Shown here: positions 35,140-44,745 of the stretch, piece by piece
Layout: every line of letters starts with the position of its first letter
Numbering within the stretch: position 1 is the stretch's first letter
Assembly: GCA_964353015.1 (NCBI GenBank)
Contig: CAYGUA010000026.1
Location: forward strand, 20,529-84,528
Length of the DNA stretch: 64,000 nucleotides
Source of the DNA: JAMZMI01 sp964353015
GTDB lineage: Bacteria > Bacteroidota > Bacteroidia > Cytophagales > Cyclobacteriaceae
Direction of reading: 5' to 3'
Program-made: the position numbers and the translations under genes
The notes under the pieces: model-generated
The model's database searches: none
What the model saw: only the letters and a program-made list of their open reading frames with translations
What the model was told of the DNA's origin: nothing

Positions 35140-36500
35140 AATCCATATAAAACATGTGCCACGGAGAAATAAACGGCAAGTCCTAATAAATCGTTCGCCG
35201 TGGTAATAAACGGACCAGCGGCAAGTGCTGGGTTGACACCAATCTTATCTAGTAATAAAGGTGTGATTGTACCCATAAAAGAGGCAAGTAACACTACGCT
35301 GAATAAAGCCAATGATACCGTCATGGCAAGAGGCTGATTTCTATTCACAAGAATAACTGCTCCAAACACCATTAAAGCCAGGATGACACCATTGACGATC
35401 GCCACGAAAAGCACCTTTAAAAGTCGCTGAAACATGGTGCCGGCAAATACATTTGGATTCGCTAAACTTTGCACAACTATAGAAGATGATTGGATTCCAA
35501 CATTTCCTCCTGTCGCAGTAATCAAAGGAATAAAGAATGCCAATGCAGGGATAATGGCAATATCACCTTCAAACAATCCTAAAAACTGTGCCCCTAAAAA
35601 ACCACCAGCCATACCGATGATCAACCAGGGAAGTCTCGCTTTAGAAAGATCCCAAACTGAATCCGCCTCTTCCACATCGGATGATATACCAGCCATCATT
35701 TGTCTTTCTTCTTCTGCTAATTCCGTAATCACATCTACAATATCATCAATAGTAATTCTACCAACGAGTTTACCTCTGGCATTTACCACTGGCACAGCAT
35801 CGAGATCGTATTTTCTCATAATCGCCGCGACTTCTTCTTCTTCCATGTAAGTTTCTACCGAAACCAGATCTTCATCCAGTATCTCCGCTATTACAGTTTT
35901 ATCATCTGCTATGATCAGACGCTTCAAACTTACCCTACCAAGCAGATGACCCAAATTATCAACTACGTAAACAGAATAAATCTTTTGAACATTTTCTGCC
36001 TGCTTTCTGATCTCCTCAATACATTGTCTGATGCTCCAATTGACATTGGCTTTGATCATTTCTTTCGCCATCAAACCACCGGCCACATCCTCAGGATAGC
36101 GCAATAGGTCCAGCAAGTTGCTGGCTTTCTCTTCATTTTCTATTCCTTTGATTACTTCTTCTCGTCGTTTTAAAGGAATTTGATAAAGGATATCGGCACC
36201 ATCATCTGAATCAAGTAGCTCGATATATTTGGCAAGTTCGGCTGAAGTAAACTCCGTAAGAAATGGCTCACGAACATCTTCATCCAGATCCTCCAGAACC
36301 AATGCGGCAACTTCAGGAGAGAGAATGTCGAAAATGTATTTACATTCTTGTGAGTCAAATTCATAGAGCAATGCAGCAATATCTGCAGACTTCACCCCTT
36401 CAAGACTTTGCAAGAGGAAAGTATCTTCTTTCTCATCAAGCGCTTGTTGAAAGCGCTCCAGATATTCTTTGGAAAGCTCAAAATTCATGATTGCTTCCAT
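35136..36500 (-). CDS. mgtE: magnesium transporter MgtE
   Basis: Magnesium channel of 454 aa. N-terminal helical domain (about 1-135; EDLDEDVREPFLTEF), two CBS domains (about 136-265; VYVVDNLGHLLGRVSLKRLI and AVPVVNARGKLVGRITIDDI), then five membrane helices with FFIPLITATGGNVGIQSSSI and the pore region. ATG at 36500 shares a base with the rsmA stop (TAATG); a second ATG is at 36488. The cytosolic domains sense Mg2+ and close the channel in known MgtE proteins. Confidence 0.95.
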   Translation of the reverse strand: MEAIMNFELSKEYLERFQQALDEKEDTFLLQSLEGVKSADIAALLYEFDSQECKYIFDILSPEVAALVLEDLDEDVREPFLTEFTSAELAKYIELLDSDDGADILYQIPLKRREEVIKGIENEEKASNLLDLLRYPEDVAGGLMAKEMIKANVNWSIRQCIEEIRKQAENVQKIYSVYVVDNLGHLLGRVSLKRLIIADDKTVIAEILDEDLVSVETYMEEEEVAAIMRKYDLDAVPVVNARGKLVGRITIDDIVDVITELAEEERQMMAGISSDVEEADSVWDLSKARLPWLIIGMAGGFLGAQFLGLFEGDIAIIPALAFFIPLITATGGNVGIQSSSIVVQSLANPNVFAGTMFQRLLKVLFVAIVNGVILALMVFGAVILVNRNQPLAMTVSLALFSVVLLASFMGTITPLLLDKIGVNPALAAGPFITTANDLLGLAVYFSVAHVLYGL

Positions 36501-37267
36501 TATTCTGAGATTTTATTGGTGAGATCTACAAATTGAGCAACAGTAAGTTGCTCTGCTCTTTTATTGAATACTTCATCAGAAGTATCTTCGATGTGCAAAG
36601 TTAAATCTTTTAAAGCGTTGCGCAATGTCTTCCTCCTTTTACCAAAAGCAGCCTTCACTACAGATTTGAATAGTTTTTCATCACATCCTAATTCAGAAGT
36701 CTTGTTTCTCTTCAAACGAATGACTCCAGATTGCACCTTAGGTGGTGGGATAAAAACATGCGGTGGTACAGTGAAACAATATTCTATATCATAAAAAGCT
36801 TGCAACAGTACGCTCAGTATGCCATAGGTTTTGTTACCCTCCTTTGAAGCAATCCTATCCGCTACTTCTTTTTGGATCATGCATACAACCTCATCCACTT
36901 TATCTCGATGATCCAAGATTTTGAAAAATAATTGTGAAGAGATGTTGTAAGGGAAATTACCTATTACACCTATAACACCTGAGTACATGCTCAAATTGAT
37001 TTTCAAAAAATCCTGAAGAAGAAATTTTGATTGAAACTCAGGATATTTTTTTTTCAGGTATGAAACTGATTCCTCGTCAACATCAAGCGCGTAAAAATCA
37101 AAACCCTCCTTTTCGATTAAATATTTGGTAAGAACACCTGTACCAGGCCCTACTTCCAACAAAGTTTCAATAGACGAATAGTCAATTGCTTCTACAATTT
37201 TGTATGCAATATTTTCGTCTTTCAGAAAATGTTGTCCCAGATGTTTTTTTGCTCTTACTCTTTCCAA
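36500..37267 (-). CDS. rsmA: 16S rRNA dimethyladenosine transferase RsmA
   Basis: Methylates A1518 and A1519 of 16S rRNA, 255 aa. KKHLGQHFLKDENIAYKIVE opens the SAM-binding fold, LLEVGPGTGVLTKYL is the SAM motif, IGNFPYNISSQLFFKI is the catalytic NxPY, and PPHVFIPPPKVQSGVI the substrate side. No ATG is near; a TTG at 37267 is the likely start. First gene of a run with mgtE and the dehydrogenase, and divergent from pdxA with 59 bases between. Confidence 0.95.
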   Translation of the reverse strand: MERVRAKKHLGQHFLKDENIAYKIVEAIDYSSIETLLEVGPGTGVLTKYLIEKEGFDFYALDVDEESVSYLKKKYPEFQSKFLLQDFLKINLSMYSGVIGVIGNFPYNISSQLFFKILDHRDKVDEVVCMIQKEVADRIASKEGNKTYGILSVLLQAFYDIEYCFTVPPHVFIPPPKVQSGVIRLKRNKTSELGCDEKLFKSVVKAAFGKRRKTLRNALKDLTLHIEDTSDEVFNKRAEQLTVAQFVDLTNKISE

Positions 37268-37326
37268 TATCCTAAAGTGTTAGATCGAAATGATATATAT
37301 CTTAGCGGTTGTAAAAATGTCACAAA

Positions 37327-38358
37327 ATGAGCGAACCTACTCATATCAAAAAAAATAAACCCGTAATTGGTATTTCTGTAGGCGACTACAATGGTATTGG
37401 ACCGGAAGTCATCATCAAGGCAATTGAAGACAACCGAATCAACAAATACATAACCCCGGTTCTTTACTGTGATTCAAGAATTGTATCCTATTACAGAAAA
37501 TCACTGGACTTACCGAATTTCAACTATAACCAAATAAAATCCATAGATCAATTGCACCATAATCGGTTCAATGTAGTGAATGTTCAGATCAATGGTGAAA
37601 TAGATATCAATCCAGGAAATGGCAATGCTGAAAGTGGTAAATATGCTTTAAAATCTCTCAGCCATGCACTTGCTGACTTAAAGTCAAAAAAGATTGATGC
37701 CTTATGCACTGCACCTTTAAGTAAGGAATTGATTCAATCAGATGAATTCAAATTTCCTGGACACACCGAATATTTAACTCAGGAAGCTGGAGCAAAGGAA
37801 AGTTTGATGCTTTTGGTAAGCGAAGAATTGAGGGTTGGAGTTGTTACTGGCCATATTCCGATAAAAGAAGTGTCCGGTGCGCTTACAAAAGAAAAAGTAA
37901 AGGCTAAACTGCAAATCCTGCTCAAATCATTGAAAAATGATTTTGACATTAAAAAACCTAAAATAGCCGTTCTTGGACTGAATCCTCATGCAGGAGAAAA
38001 TGGCTTGCTTGGAAGCGAAGAATTAGAAATTATCCAGCCAGTTATCCATGAGATGAAAGACAAGGGTGAATTGATTTTTGGGCCATTCCCGGCAGATGGC
38101 TTTTTCGGAAGCTCACAATTCAAGGCTTTTGATGGGATTTTAGCCATGTATCATGATCAAGGCTTGATACCTTTTAAGAATATGGCGTTCGAAACTGGAG
38201 TTAATTATACTGCTGGTTTATCATTTATAAGAACATCTCCAGATCATGGCACAGCGTTTTCAGTTGCAGGAAAAGGCATAGCAGATGCTACCTCAATGAG
38301 AAATGCGCTATTTGTAGCAAGGGATATTGTTAATTCAAGGGAATCGAAAGAAGGTTAA
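37327..38358 (+). CDS. pdxA: 4-hydroxythreonine-4-phosphate dehydrogenase PdxA
   Basis: Pyridoxal phosphate pathway enzyme of 343 aa. GISVGDYNGIGPEVIIKAI starts the fold; FPGHTEYLTQEAGA, LGLNPHAGENGLLG and LAMYHDQGLIPFKNMAFETG carry the metal-binding His residues, and RTSPDHGTAFSVAGKG closes the site. Divergent from rsmA. The only vitamin B6 gene in the window. Confidence 0.95.
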   Translation: MSEPTHIKKNKPVIGISVGDYNGIGPEVIIKAIEDNRINKYITPVLYCDSRIVSYYRKSLDLPNFNYNQIKSIDQLHHNRFNVVNVQINGEIDINPGNGNAESGKYALKSLSHALADLKSKKIDALCTAPLSKELIQSDEFKFPGHTEYLTQEAGAKESLMLLVSEELRVGVVTGHIPIKEVSGALTKEKVKAKLQILLKSLKNDFDIKKPKIAVLGLNPHAGENGLLGSEELEIIQPVIHEMKDKGELIFGPFPADGFFGSSQFKAFDGILAMYHDQGLIPFKNMAFETGVNYTAGLSFIRTSPDHGTAFSVAGKGIADATSMRNALFVARDIVNSRESKEG

Positions 38359-38371
38359 ATCCTACAATAGA

Positions 38372-38406
38372 TTTGTTTTTTTATAGATTTATTCTTTCTA
38401 AATTTG
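38372..38406 (+). promoter_or_regulatory. predicted promoter of the DUF177-rpmF-fabH block
   Basis: TTTG (38372-38375) and an exact TAAATTTG (38399-38406) match the Bacteroidota -33 and -7 elements (TTTG / TAnnTTTG) with 23 bases between. The ATG follows at 38434. Confidence 0.5.
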
Positions 38407-38433
38407 CGCTTCTTTAAGCGAAAGGCGGGCTAT

Positions 38434-38961
38434 ATGAAAGAGCTGAGAGAATTTCAGATTAATATTTTCAACCTAACAAATAGGTTACACGAATTTGAGT
38501 TTGAAATTTCTAACAAACTTTTCGAAGGAAAAGAATATAGTCTGATTGAAAAAGGACAAGGTTTTTGCAAAGTAAAACTGATCAAATCAGAGACGATGCT
38601 CAATCTTCATTTTTCCATTGACGCAAAAGTGGAATTGACTTGTGACAGAAGTTTAGATCAATTTTGGTATCCAATTTTACTTGAAGATGATATTATCATC
38701 AAATTTGGGGAAGATAATTATTCCCTGAGCGAAGATGTATTTGTTGTGAAACAAGACACAGCAAGCATCAATGTTGGTGATTTTATATATGAATTTTTAA
38801 ATCTGGCTGTTCCAATGAAAAGACTTCATCCACGTTTTGAAGACGAAGATGAAGAGGACTTGTCAGAATTAGTATACACTTCTCAAGATGAGACTGAGGC
38901 CGATGAGCAATCGGATGAAGTTGATCCAAGATGGGAAGCATTAAAAAAATTGAAAGAATAA
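38434..38961 (+). CDS. DUF177 (YceD-like) protein
   Basis: Protein of 175 aa. The family is linked to 23S rRNA and L32 accumulation in other bacteria and sits directly upstream of rpmF, as here. Conserved parts: KVELTCDRSLDQFWYPI and GDFIYEFLNLAVPMKRLHP. The C-terminal third is acidic (EDEDEEDLSELV). ATG at 38434 is preferred to an upstream TTG. Ends 15 bases before rpmF. Confidence 0.88.
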   Translation: MKELREFQINIFNLTNRLHEFEFEISNKLFEGKEYSLIEKGQGFCKVKLIKSETMLNLHFSIDAKVELTCDRSLDQFWYPILLEDDIIIKFGEDNYSLSEDVFVVKQDTASINVGDFIYEFLNLAVPMKRLHPRFEDEDEEDLSELVYTSQDETEADEQSDEVDPRWEALKKLKE

Positions 38962-38976
38962 AATAGAAAATAAGCG

Positions 38977-39168
38977 ATGGCGCATCCTAAGAGAAAAATC
39001 TCAAAAACCAGAAGGGACAAAAGAAGAACCCATTACAAAGCAACCCCTAAAAATTACGTGATCTGCCAGACCACTGGTGAAGCACATCTTCCTCACAGAG
39101 CTTTCTGGCTTGAAGGCAAACTTTACTATAAAGGTAAAGTGGTGATGGAGAAGGAAGTTTTAGCATAA
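38977..39168 (+). CDS. rpmF: 50S ribosomal protein L32
   Basis: Ribosomal protein of 63 aa, MAHPKRKISKTRRDKRRTHY, with the usual basic start. The zinc-binding Cys pairs of some L32 proteins are absent apart from a single Cys (VICQTTGE), so this is the C-minus form. Between DUF177 and fabH. Confidence 0.96.
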   Translation: MAHPKRKISKTRRDKRRTHYKATPKNYVICQTTGEAHLPHRAFWLEGKLYYKGKVVMEKEVLA

Positions 39169-39186
39169 TTCAGCTAAACTTTGGGC

Positions 39187-40185
39187 ATGACTAAACTGCG
39201 AGCAGCAATTACGGGAATTCAAGGCTATGTGCCAGATTATGTTCTGACTAACCATGAGCTTGAGAAAATGGTCGAAACCTCTGATGAGTGGATCGTATCA
39301 AGAACGGGTATTAAAGAACGTAGAATTCTAAAAGGAGAAAATCAAGGAACATCTGTTATTGGTACAGAAGCTGTAAAAGGCCTTTTGGAAAAAACAGGAA
39401 CAGACCCTAAAGAGATCGACTTGATTCTATGCGCGACTGTTACACCTGACATGCCCTTTCCTGCTACGGCAAATATCATCGCCAACAATGTTGGTGCAAC
39501 AAATTCATTTGGATTCGACCTGAGTGCAGCATGCTCGGGTTTTTTGTATGGATTGGCTACAGGAGCCAGTTTCATTGAATCTGGAATGTATAAAAAAGTG
39601 ATCGTTATTGGGGCGGATAAAATGTCTTCAATTATTGATTACACTGATCGCACTACCTGCATCATATTTGGTGATGGTGGTGGTGCAGCATTGCTTGAAC
39701 CAACCACAGAAGATGTTGGCGTCATGGATTCCATCCTGAGAGCTGATGGTTCTGGCGCACATTTTCTCAATATGAAAGCGGGAGGAAGTTTACGACCTGC
39801 AACAATAGAGACGGTTCAAAATCGAGAGCATTTTGCACATCAAGAAGGCGCTACAGTTTTCAAATTTGCTGTAACAAATATGGCAGATGTAGCAGCTGAA
39901 GTAATGGCAAAAAACAACCTCACAAGTGATGACATCACCTACTTGGTACCTCATCAAGCCAATAAACGCATCATTGACGCTACGGCAAGAAGGATGGGAA
40001 TTGGTGATGACAAAGTGATGCTCAATATCGAACGATATGGAAATACCACTGCTGGAACACTTCCACTTTGTTTATGGGACTATGAGTCCAAATTAAAAAA
40101 AGGTGATAATTTAATCCTTGCCGCTTTTGGAGGCGGTTTCACTTGGGGAGCTACTTGGATCAAGTGGGCTTACGACCCTAAATAA
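39187..40185 (+). CDS. fabH: beta-ketoacyl-ACP synthase III
   Basis: Starts fatty-acid synthesis by condensing acetyl-CoA with malonyl-ACP; 332 aa. Catalytic Cys in FDLSAACSGFLYGLATG, His in LVPHQANKRI, Asn in YGNTTAGTLPL. Start ATG at 39187; a TTG two codons earlier is possible. Part of the block with rpmF, efp and accBC. Confidence 0.95.
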   Translation: MTKLRAAITGIQGYVPDYVLTNHELEKMVETSDEWIVSRTGIKERRILKGENQGTSVIGTEAVKGLLEKTGTDPKEIDLILCATVTPDMPFPATANIIANNVGATNSFGFDLSAACSGFLYGLATGASFIESGMYKKVIVIGADKMSSIIDYTDRTTCIIFGDGGGAALLEPTTEDVGVMDSILRADGSGAHFLNMKAGGSLRPATIETVQNREHFAHQEGATVFKFAVTNMADVAAEVMAKNNLTSDDITYLVPHQANKRIIDATARRMGIGDDKVMLNIERYGNTTAGTLPLCLWDYESKLKKGDNLILAAFGGGFTWGATWIKWAYDPK

Positions 40186-40207
40186 ATTTCAACAAATATT
40201 CAAGTCT

Positions 40208-40771
40208 ATGGCAACAACTGCAGATTTCAAAAATGGATTGGTCATTGAGTTCAACCATGACCTTTTTTCAATTGTAGAATTTCAGCATGTTAAACCTGGC
40301 AAAGGTCCTGCTTTTGTAAGAACAAAACTTAAAAGTTTATCTACAGGAAGGGTTATCGACAATACTTTCACTGCCGGTCACAAAGTAACTACTGCCAGAG
40401 TAGAGAGACGCGCTTATCAATTCCTTTATAAGGATGACATGGGCTATAATTTCATGGACAGTAACACTTTTGAGCAGATTCCAATTCAAGAATCACTTAT
40501 TAATGCTCCGCAATTCCTAAAGGATGGTCAGGAAGTAGAAGTGATATTCCATGCTGAATTAGAAAAAGTATTGGGATGTGAACTACCACAACATGTAGTA
40601 CTAAAAGTGGTCTATACTGAGCCTGGACTTAGAGGTGATACTGCCACTAATGCTTCAAAGCCTGCTGAATTAGAAACCGGAGCAACCATACAAGTTCCAT
40701 TATTTATTGACCAGGATGAGGTCATCAAGGTAAATACACAGACAAATTCCTATGTGGAGCGTGTAAAATAA
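40208..40771 (+). CDS. efp: elongation factor P
   Basis: Relieves ribosome stalling at polyproline; 187 aa. The first domain has FQHVKPGKGPAFVRTKLKSL, whose loop Lys (KPGKG) is the usual site of modification; no modification genes (epmA, epmB or ymfI) are visible here. The start at 40208 avoids a long upstream in-frame extension that overlaps fabH and lacks similarity. Confidence 0.96.
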   Translation: MATTADFKNGLVIEFNHDLFSIVEFQHVKPGKGPAFVRTKLKSLSTGRVIDNTFTAGHKVTTARVERRAYQFLYKDDMGYNFMDSNTFEQIPIQESLINAPQFLKDGQEVEVIFHAELEKVLGCELPQHVVLKVVYTEPGLRGDTATNASKPAELETGATIQVPLFIDQDEVIKVNTQTNSYVERVK

Positions 40772-40852
40772 TTACATTAGCAAAAGACCTGAAAACCAAG
40801 TTTAAAATTTAACCATTTGCTCCTGGCGTTTTGACCGATTAGACAAAATTGC

Positions 40853-40883
40853 TTGATACCAAATATTTTTAAGCTTACCTTCG
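40853..40883 (+). promoter_or_regulatory. possible promoter of accB
   Basis: TTG (40853-40855), 20 bases, then TACCTTCG (40876-40883), one mismatch from TAnnTTTG. It lies 22 bases before the accB ATG. Weak but well placed. Confidence 0.35.
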
Positions 40884-40904
40884 TCAACCGAAAACTTCAA
40901 AAAC

Positions 40905-41381
40905 ATGAAAGCAAAAGAAATTCGTGACCTTATTGACTTTATCTCCGAAACTGGCCTTGAAGAGGTTAACATTGAAACTCCGGAATTCAAAATAAAAGTA
41001 AAAAGGACACCAAATATTGTTTCGGCACCAGCGGCCCTTGCTGCGCCAGCAGCTCCTTCTCCATTGGCAGCCGCTCAAGCGGCAATTGCGGCACCAGCTG
41101 CGGCACCTTCAGAGACTCCAGTTCCAGCTTCTGAATCGAAACTGCTTACAATCAAATCACCAATGATTGGGACATTCTATGAAAGTGCAAATCCAGAGTC
41201 ACCGGCTTTTGTTAAAATAGGTGATTCAGTTAAAGCTGGGCAGCCTGTTTGCATCATTGAAGCGATGAAATTATTTAATGAAATCGAATCTGAGATTTCT
41301 GGTAAAATAGTTAAAGTATTAGTTGAGAATGCTCAGCCAGTAGAATTTGACCAACCGCTATTCTTAGTAGATCCTTCTTAA
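40905..41381 (+). CDS. accB: acetyl-CoA carboxylase biotin carboxyl carrier protein
   Basis: Biotin carrier of 158 aa. Residues 1-45 are the N-terminal helix region, an Ala/Pro-rich linker (about 45-75) follows, and the biotinyl domain has IIEAMKLFNEIESEISG with Lys of EAMK as biotin site. Followed by accC after 16 bases. Confidence 0.97.
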   Translation: MKAKEIRDLIDFISETGLEEVNIETPEFKIKVKRTPNIVSAPAALAAPAAPSPLAAAQAAIAAPAAAPSETPVPASESKLLTIKSPMIGTFYESANPESPAFVKIGDSVKAGQPVCIIEAMKLFNEIESEISGKIVKVLVENAQPVEFDQPLFLVDPS

Positions 41382-41397
41382 TTAAATATTCAGGCCA

Positions 41398-42747
41398 GTG
41401 TTTAAAAAAATCTTAATAGCAAACAGAGGAGAAATTGCCCTTAGAGTAATTCGAACCTGTAAAGAAATGGGAATAAAGACTGTCGCCGTTTATTCGACAG
41501 CTGATAGAGATAGCCTACATGTAAGATTTGCTGATGAGGCAGTTTGTATTGGGCCGCCAGCTAGCAAAGACTCTTATCTTAAAATCCCTCAAATTATATC
41601 GGCTGCAGAAATCACAAATGCAGACGCCATTCATCCTGGATATGGTTTTCTTTCTGAAAACGCTGAATTTTCCAGAGTTTGTGAAGAATATGGCATCAAA
41701 TTCATTGGAGCATCTGCAGAGATGATCAATGGTATGGGTGACAAAGCCACAGCCAAAGAAACCATGAAACGTGCAGGAGTACCAACTATTCCTGGTTCTG
41801 AGGGCTTACTTGGCAGCCTTGAAGAAGGCATGAAGCTAGCTAAGAAAGTGGGCTACCCAATCATGCTCAAAGCTACCGCTGGTGGTGGTGGAAAGGGTAT
41901 GAGATTGGTAAAGGCAGAAACTGAATTCAAAAAAGCATGGGATGATGCTAGACAGGAATCTAGAGCTTCATTCGGAAACGATGGTCTTTATCTTGAAAAA
42001 TTTATAGAAGAGCCTCGACACATTGAGATTCAAATCATAGGCGATAGTAATGGTAAGGCTTGCCATTTGTCTGAAAGAGATTGTTCCATTCAGAGAAGAC
42101 ATCAGAAGCTTACTGAAGAAACACCATCACCGATTGTAACTCAAGAATTGAGGGAGAAAATGGGTCAGGCAGCTATCAAAGGAGCCGAAGCAATAAAATA
42201 TGAAGGTGCTGGTACTGTTGAATTTCTAGTTGATAAACACGGTGATTTCTACTTCATGGAAATGAATACGCGTATTCAAGTAGAGCACCCAATAACAGAA
42301 GAGGTTACAGATTTTGATTTAATCAAAGAACAAATAAAAGTGGCTGCCGGTATTCCAATTTCTGGCAGAAATTATTATCCGCAATTGCATTCTATGGAAT
42401 GCAGGATAAATGCTGAAGATCCGGGAAATGACTTCCGTCCGAGTCCGGGTAAAATCACAAATCTTCATCTTCCTGGTGGACATGGAGTAAGGGTTGATAG
42501 CCACGTTTATGCCGGCTATGTAATACCTCCTTATTACGATTCCATGATCGCTAAACTAATTGTTTCAGCCCAAACAAGGGAAGAAGCAATTGTTAGAATG
42601 AAAAGAGCATTGTCCGAAATGGTCATCGAAGGAATTAAAACAACTATTCCATTTCACCTCAAACTTATGGATGATCCTCAATTCAAATCAGGAAAATTCA
42701 CAACCAAGTTTTTGGAAACCTTTGATTTTACTGATTTAAAAGGCTAA
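41398..42747 (+). CDS. accC: acetyl-CoA carboxylase biotin carboxylase
   Basis: Carboxylates biotin on AccB using ATP and bicarbonate; 449 aa. GTG start. MFKKILIANRGEIALRVIRT opens the fold, KATAGGGGKGMRLV is the ATP-grasp glycine loop, and FYFMEMNTRIQVEHPITEEV holds the metal and catalytic residues. accA and accD are not in the window. Confidence 0.97.
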   Translation: MFKKILIANRGEIALRVIRTCKEMGIKTVAVYSTADRDSLHVRFADEAVCIGPPASKDSYLKIPQIISAAEITNADAIHPGYGFLSENAEFSRVCEEYGIKFIGASAEMINGMGDKATAKETMKRAGVPTIPGSEGLLGSLEEGMKLAKKVGYPIMLKATAGGGGKGMRLVKAETEFKKAWDDARQESRASFGNDGLYLEKFIEEPRHIEIQIIGDSNGKACHLSERDCSIQRRHQKLTEETPSPIVTQELREKMGQAAIKGAEAIKYEGAGTVEFLVDKHGDFYFMEMNTRIQVEHPITEEVTDFDLIKEQIKVAAGIPISGRNYYPQLHSMECRINAEDPGNDFRPSPGKITNLHLPGGHGVRVDSHVYAGYVIPPYYDSMIAKLIVSAQTREEAIVRMKRALSEMVIEGIKTTIPFHLKLMDDPQFKSGKFTTKFLETFDFTDLKG

Positions 42748-42752
42748 GGGTA

Positions 42753-43424
42753 TTGCAAATTTCTGAGATAGATTTCAGTAGAGTCAATAAAAAGACAATA
42801 GAGAAGTTCTTTGTAAAAGAAAGGATAAGTCATACAAATGAACTTATCCCTCTTTGTTTTATGGACGAAAATGGACCTTATTCTACTCATTCCAAGGAGT
42901 ATTTGGTGAATTCGAACATTGACACTCTTTGGAAAAGCTATGTCTATCTCCACCCAACCCAATGCTGGGATAGCGATATGATCTCTTTTGGAATGATGTA
43001 TTCCAGATCTCAAAGAAAAATATTCTACAGGGATTCAGAATACGATTATCTTCAACCCGGTCAATTGTATTTTATAAGTCTAAAAATTATTGGATCTGTT
43101 TTCCAGATTCCTGTCATTCATGAGATTAGTCAGGTTGATCATGAGAATAAAATAATAAAGTCTTGCTATTTGAAGAGTGGCAAATCGGAAGGTTCTCAGT
43201 GGATCAAACTTTTTAAAATCGATGAGAACACCACTAGAATATTACATGAAACGAAGTATAAATGTGAATCTAAATTGAGGGAAAAGCATTTATATCCATA
43301 CTTTCATTCGAAAGCTGTTGATCAATTTCATGGCAACATCAAAGATGAAGTGATGAAAATACGGCTGAATCAAAATGAGCCTGAAATCCCACAGGCTCGT
43401 ACCGGAAAAGCTTTAGCAGGTTAA
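42753..43424 (+). CDS. hypothetical protein
   Basis: Protein of 223 aa without signal peptide; I do not recognise the family. A TTG at 42753 is the only start near the beginning, 5 bases after accC. Features: FVKERISHTNELIPLCFMD, an aromatic-rich FYRDSEYDYLQPGQLYF and, near the end, YPYFHSKAVDQFHGNIKDEV, with beta-strand-like segments between. It could be an SRPBCC-like lipid-binding fold, but that is only a guess from its strand pattern. Convergent and 4 bases overlapping the DUF3109 gene. Confidence 0.6.
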   Translation: MQISEIDFSRVNKKTIEKFFVKERISHTNELIPLCFMDENGPYSTHSKEYLVNSNIDTLWKSYVYLHPTQCWDSDMISFGMMYSRSQRKIFYRDSEYDYLQPGQLYFISLKIIGSVFQIPVIHEISQVDHENKIIKSCYLKSGKSEGSQWIKLFKIDENTTRILHETKYKCESKLREKHLYPYFHSKAVDQFHGNIKDEVMKIRLNQNEPEIPQARTGKALAG

Positions 43425-43984
43425 TCGCTTTCAATTTTCTCAACCAATTTAGTATACCAATCTTCACCAAATTTTCTAATTAAGGCATCTTTCAGGAATT
43501 TGTAAACTGGTACACCTAGTTTTTCGCCTAATCCACAGGCAGGAGAACAAATATGCCATCTATCGTAATTCAAAGCCAGATGATCATGTAGTTTCACTAC
43601 TCTGATTGGGTATAAATGGCATGAAATCGGTTTTTTGAAATTAGTTTTCCCATCCTTATATGCTTGCTCGATTGAGCATTTAAGAATCTTCTTGTCATCA
43701 TAATAAGCAAATGCACATTCCTTATTATCGATAGTGGTAGTACTAAAATCCCCCTCCTCATCCAAAATATATGCACCATGCTTTTCAAGAGCAGCAATTG
43801 CTTCTTCCGACAAATACGGCTTCACAATATCAACAACTTCTTCAATTTCAATCAGTTCTTCAGGTAATAATGGTGCTCCTAAATCACCTTCCACGCAGCA
43901 TGCACCTTTACATTTATCTAAATCACAAACAAAAAATTGTTCTTTTATATCGTCTGATATTAGGGTTTTCCCGATTTGAATCAT
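43421..43984 (-). CDS. DUF3109 family Cys-rich protein
   Basis: Protein of 187 aa with a conserved set of Cys residues: CDLDKCKGACC at the N-terminus, KECAFAYYDDKKILKCSIEQ in the middle, ISCHLYPIRVV and HICSPACGLGEK near the end. The Cys pattern is like that of YkgJ-type proteins and suggests an iron-sulfur or zinc site. It is widespread in Bacteroidota; role unknown. Confidence 0.85.
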   Translation of the reverse strand: MIQIGKTLISDDIKEQFFVCDLDKCKGACCVEGDLGAPLLPEELIEIEEVVDIVKPYLSEEAIAALEKHGAYILDEEGDFSTTTIDNKECAFAYYDDKKILKCSIEQAYKDGKTNFKKPISCHLYPIRVVKLHDHLALNYDRWHICSPACGLGEKLGVPVYKFLKDALIRKFGEDWYTKLVEKIESD

Positions 43985-44116
43985 TGTGTTTGGCTATATG
44001 TATTGCGTAGGTTTTTGACTAAAATGACCACTTAGTGATCTTTAATTATCTATGGATAAATATTGAATTTGAACCAATCAATTACGTATCCAATAAAATA
44101 ATGAAACAGATTTGAC

Positions 44117-44662
44117 TTACTTAAGGGTTTCAATCACATGATTATGGTTTGTGTATATGCAAATATCTGCAGCAATGGTTAGGCCTTCTTTAACCATTTG
44201 CTCTGAAGTGAGATGTGGAGCGTGTTTCTTTAACGCCAGAGCCGCCGATTTGGCAAACATACTTCCACTACCTATTGAAGCTACATCCTCATCTGGCTCA
44301 AGCACATCTCCAGTTCCGGAAATAATCAACATTTCATTTTTATCAGCTACAATCATCATTGCTTCTAATTGACGAAGATATTTATCCATTCGCCAATCCT
44401 TAGCCAATTCAACCGCAGCTCGTTTTAAATTCCCTGAATATGCCTTGAGCTTCTCATCGAATCTATCAAGTAAGGTGAATGCATCGGCAGTTGAACCAGC
44501 GAAACCAGTCACCACTTTTCCATCTGCTAATTTTCTGATTTTTTTCACATGGCTCTTAGCTACTGTATTACCCATTGTGGCTTGTCCATCAGCACCAATA
44601 GATATGGTCCCATTATGCTTTACCGCTAGTACGGTAGTTGCATGAATTTTTTCAATACTCAT
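44117..44662 (-). CDS. hslV: ATP-dependent protease subunit HslV
   Basis: Proteasome-like peptidase of the HslUV complex, 181 aa. The catalytic Thr lies inside the chain: HATTVLAVKHNGTISIGADG shows the TT-V motif after eight residues MSIEKIHA, so a short propeptide must be removed to expose Thr9. GFAGSTADAFTLLDRFDEKL is the second family motif. hslU is not adjacent, which is unusual for proteobacteria but seen in this phylum. Confidence 0.93.
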   Translation of the reverse strand: MSIEKIHATTVLAVKHNGTISIGADGQATMGNTVAKSHVKKIRKLADGKVVTGFAGSTADAFTLLDRFDEKLKAYSGNLKRAAVELAKDWRMDKYLRQLEAMMIVADKNEMLIISGTGDVLEPDEDVASIGSGSMFAKSAALALKKHAPHLTSEQMVKEGLTIAADICIYTNHNHVIETLK

Positions 44663-44682
44663 TTTAATATTTTATAAATGAA

Positions 44683-44728
44683 AAACCATTTTGAAACTGA
44701 GGTATTTATATCAGTCTCAAAATGGTTT
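44683..44728. terminator. long hairpin terminator between trxB and hslV
   Basis: 18-base arms (AAACCATTTTGAAACTGA and its near-perfect complement, one mismatch) around a 10-base loop. On the minus strand TTTTTC follows, so it can end trxB transcription. Confidence 0.8.
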
Positions 44729-44745
44729 CATGAAAATTTACCTTA

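Noticed and set aside
43985..44116. 132-base gap between DUF3109 and hslV
   Set aside because: No reading frame, hairpin or clear promoter was seen.
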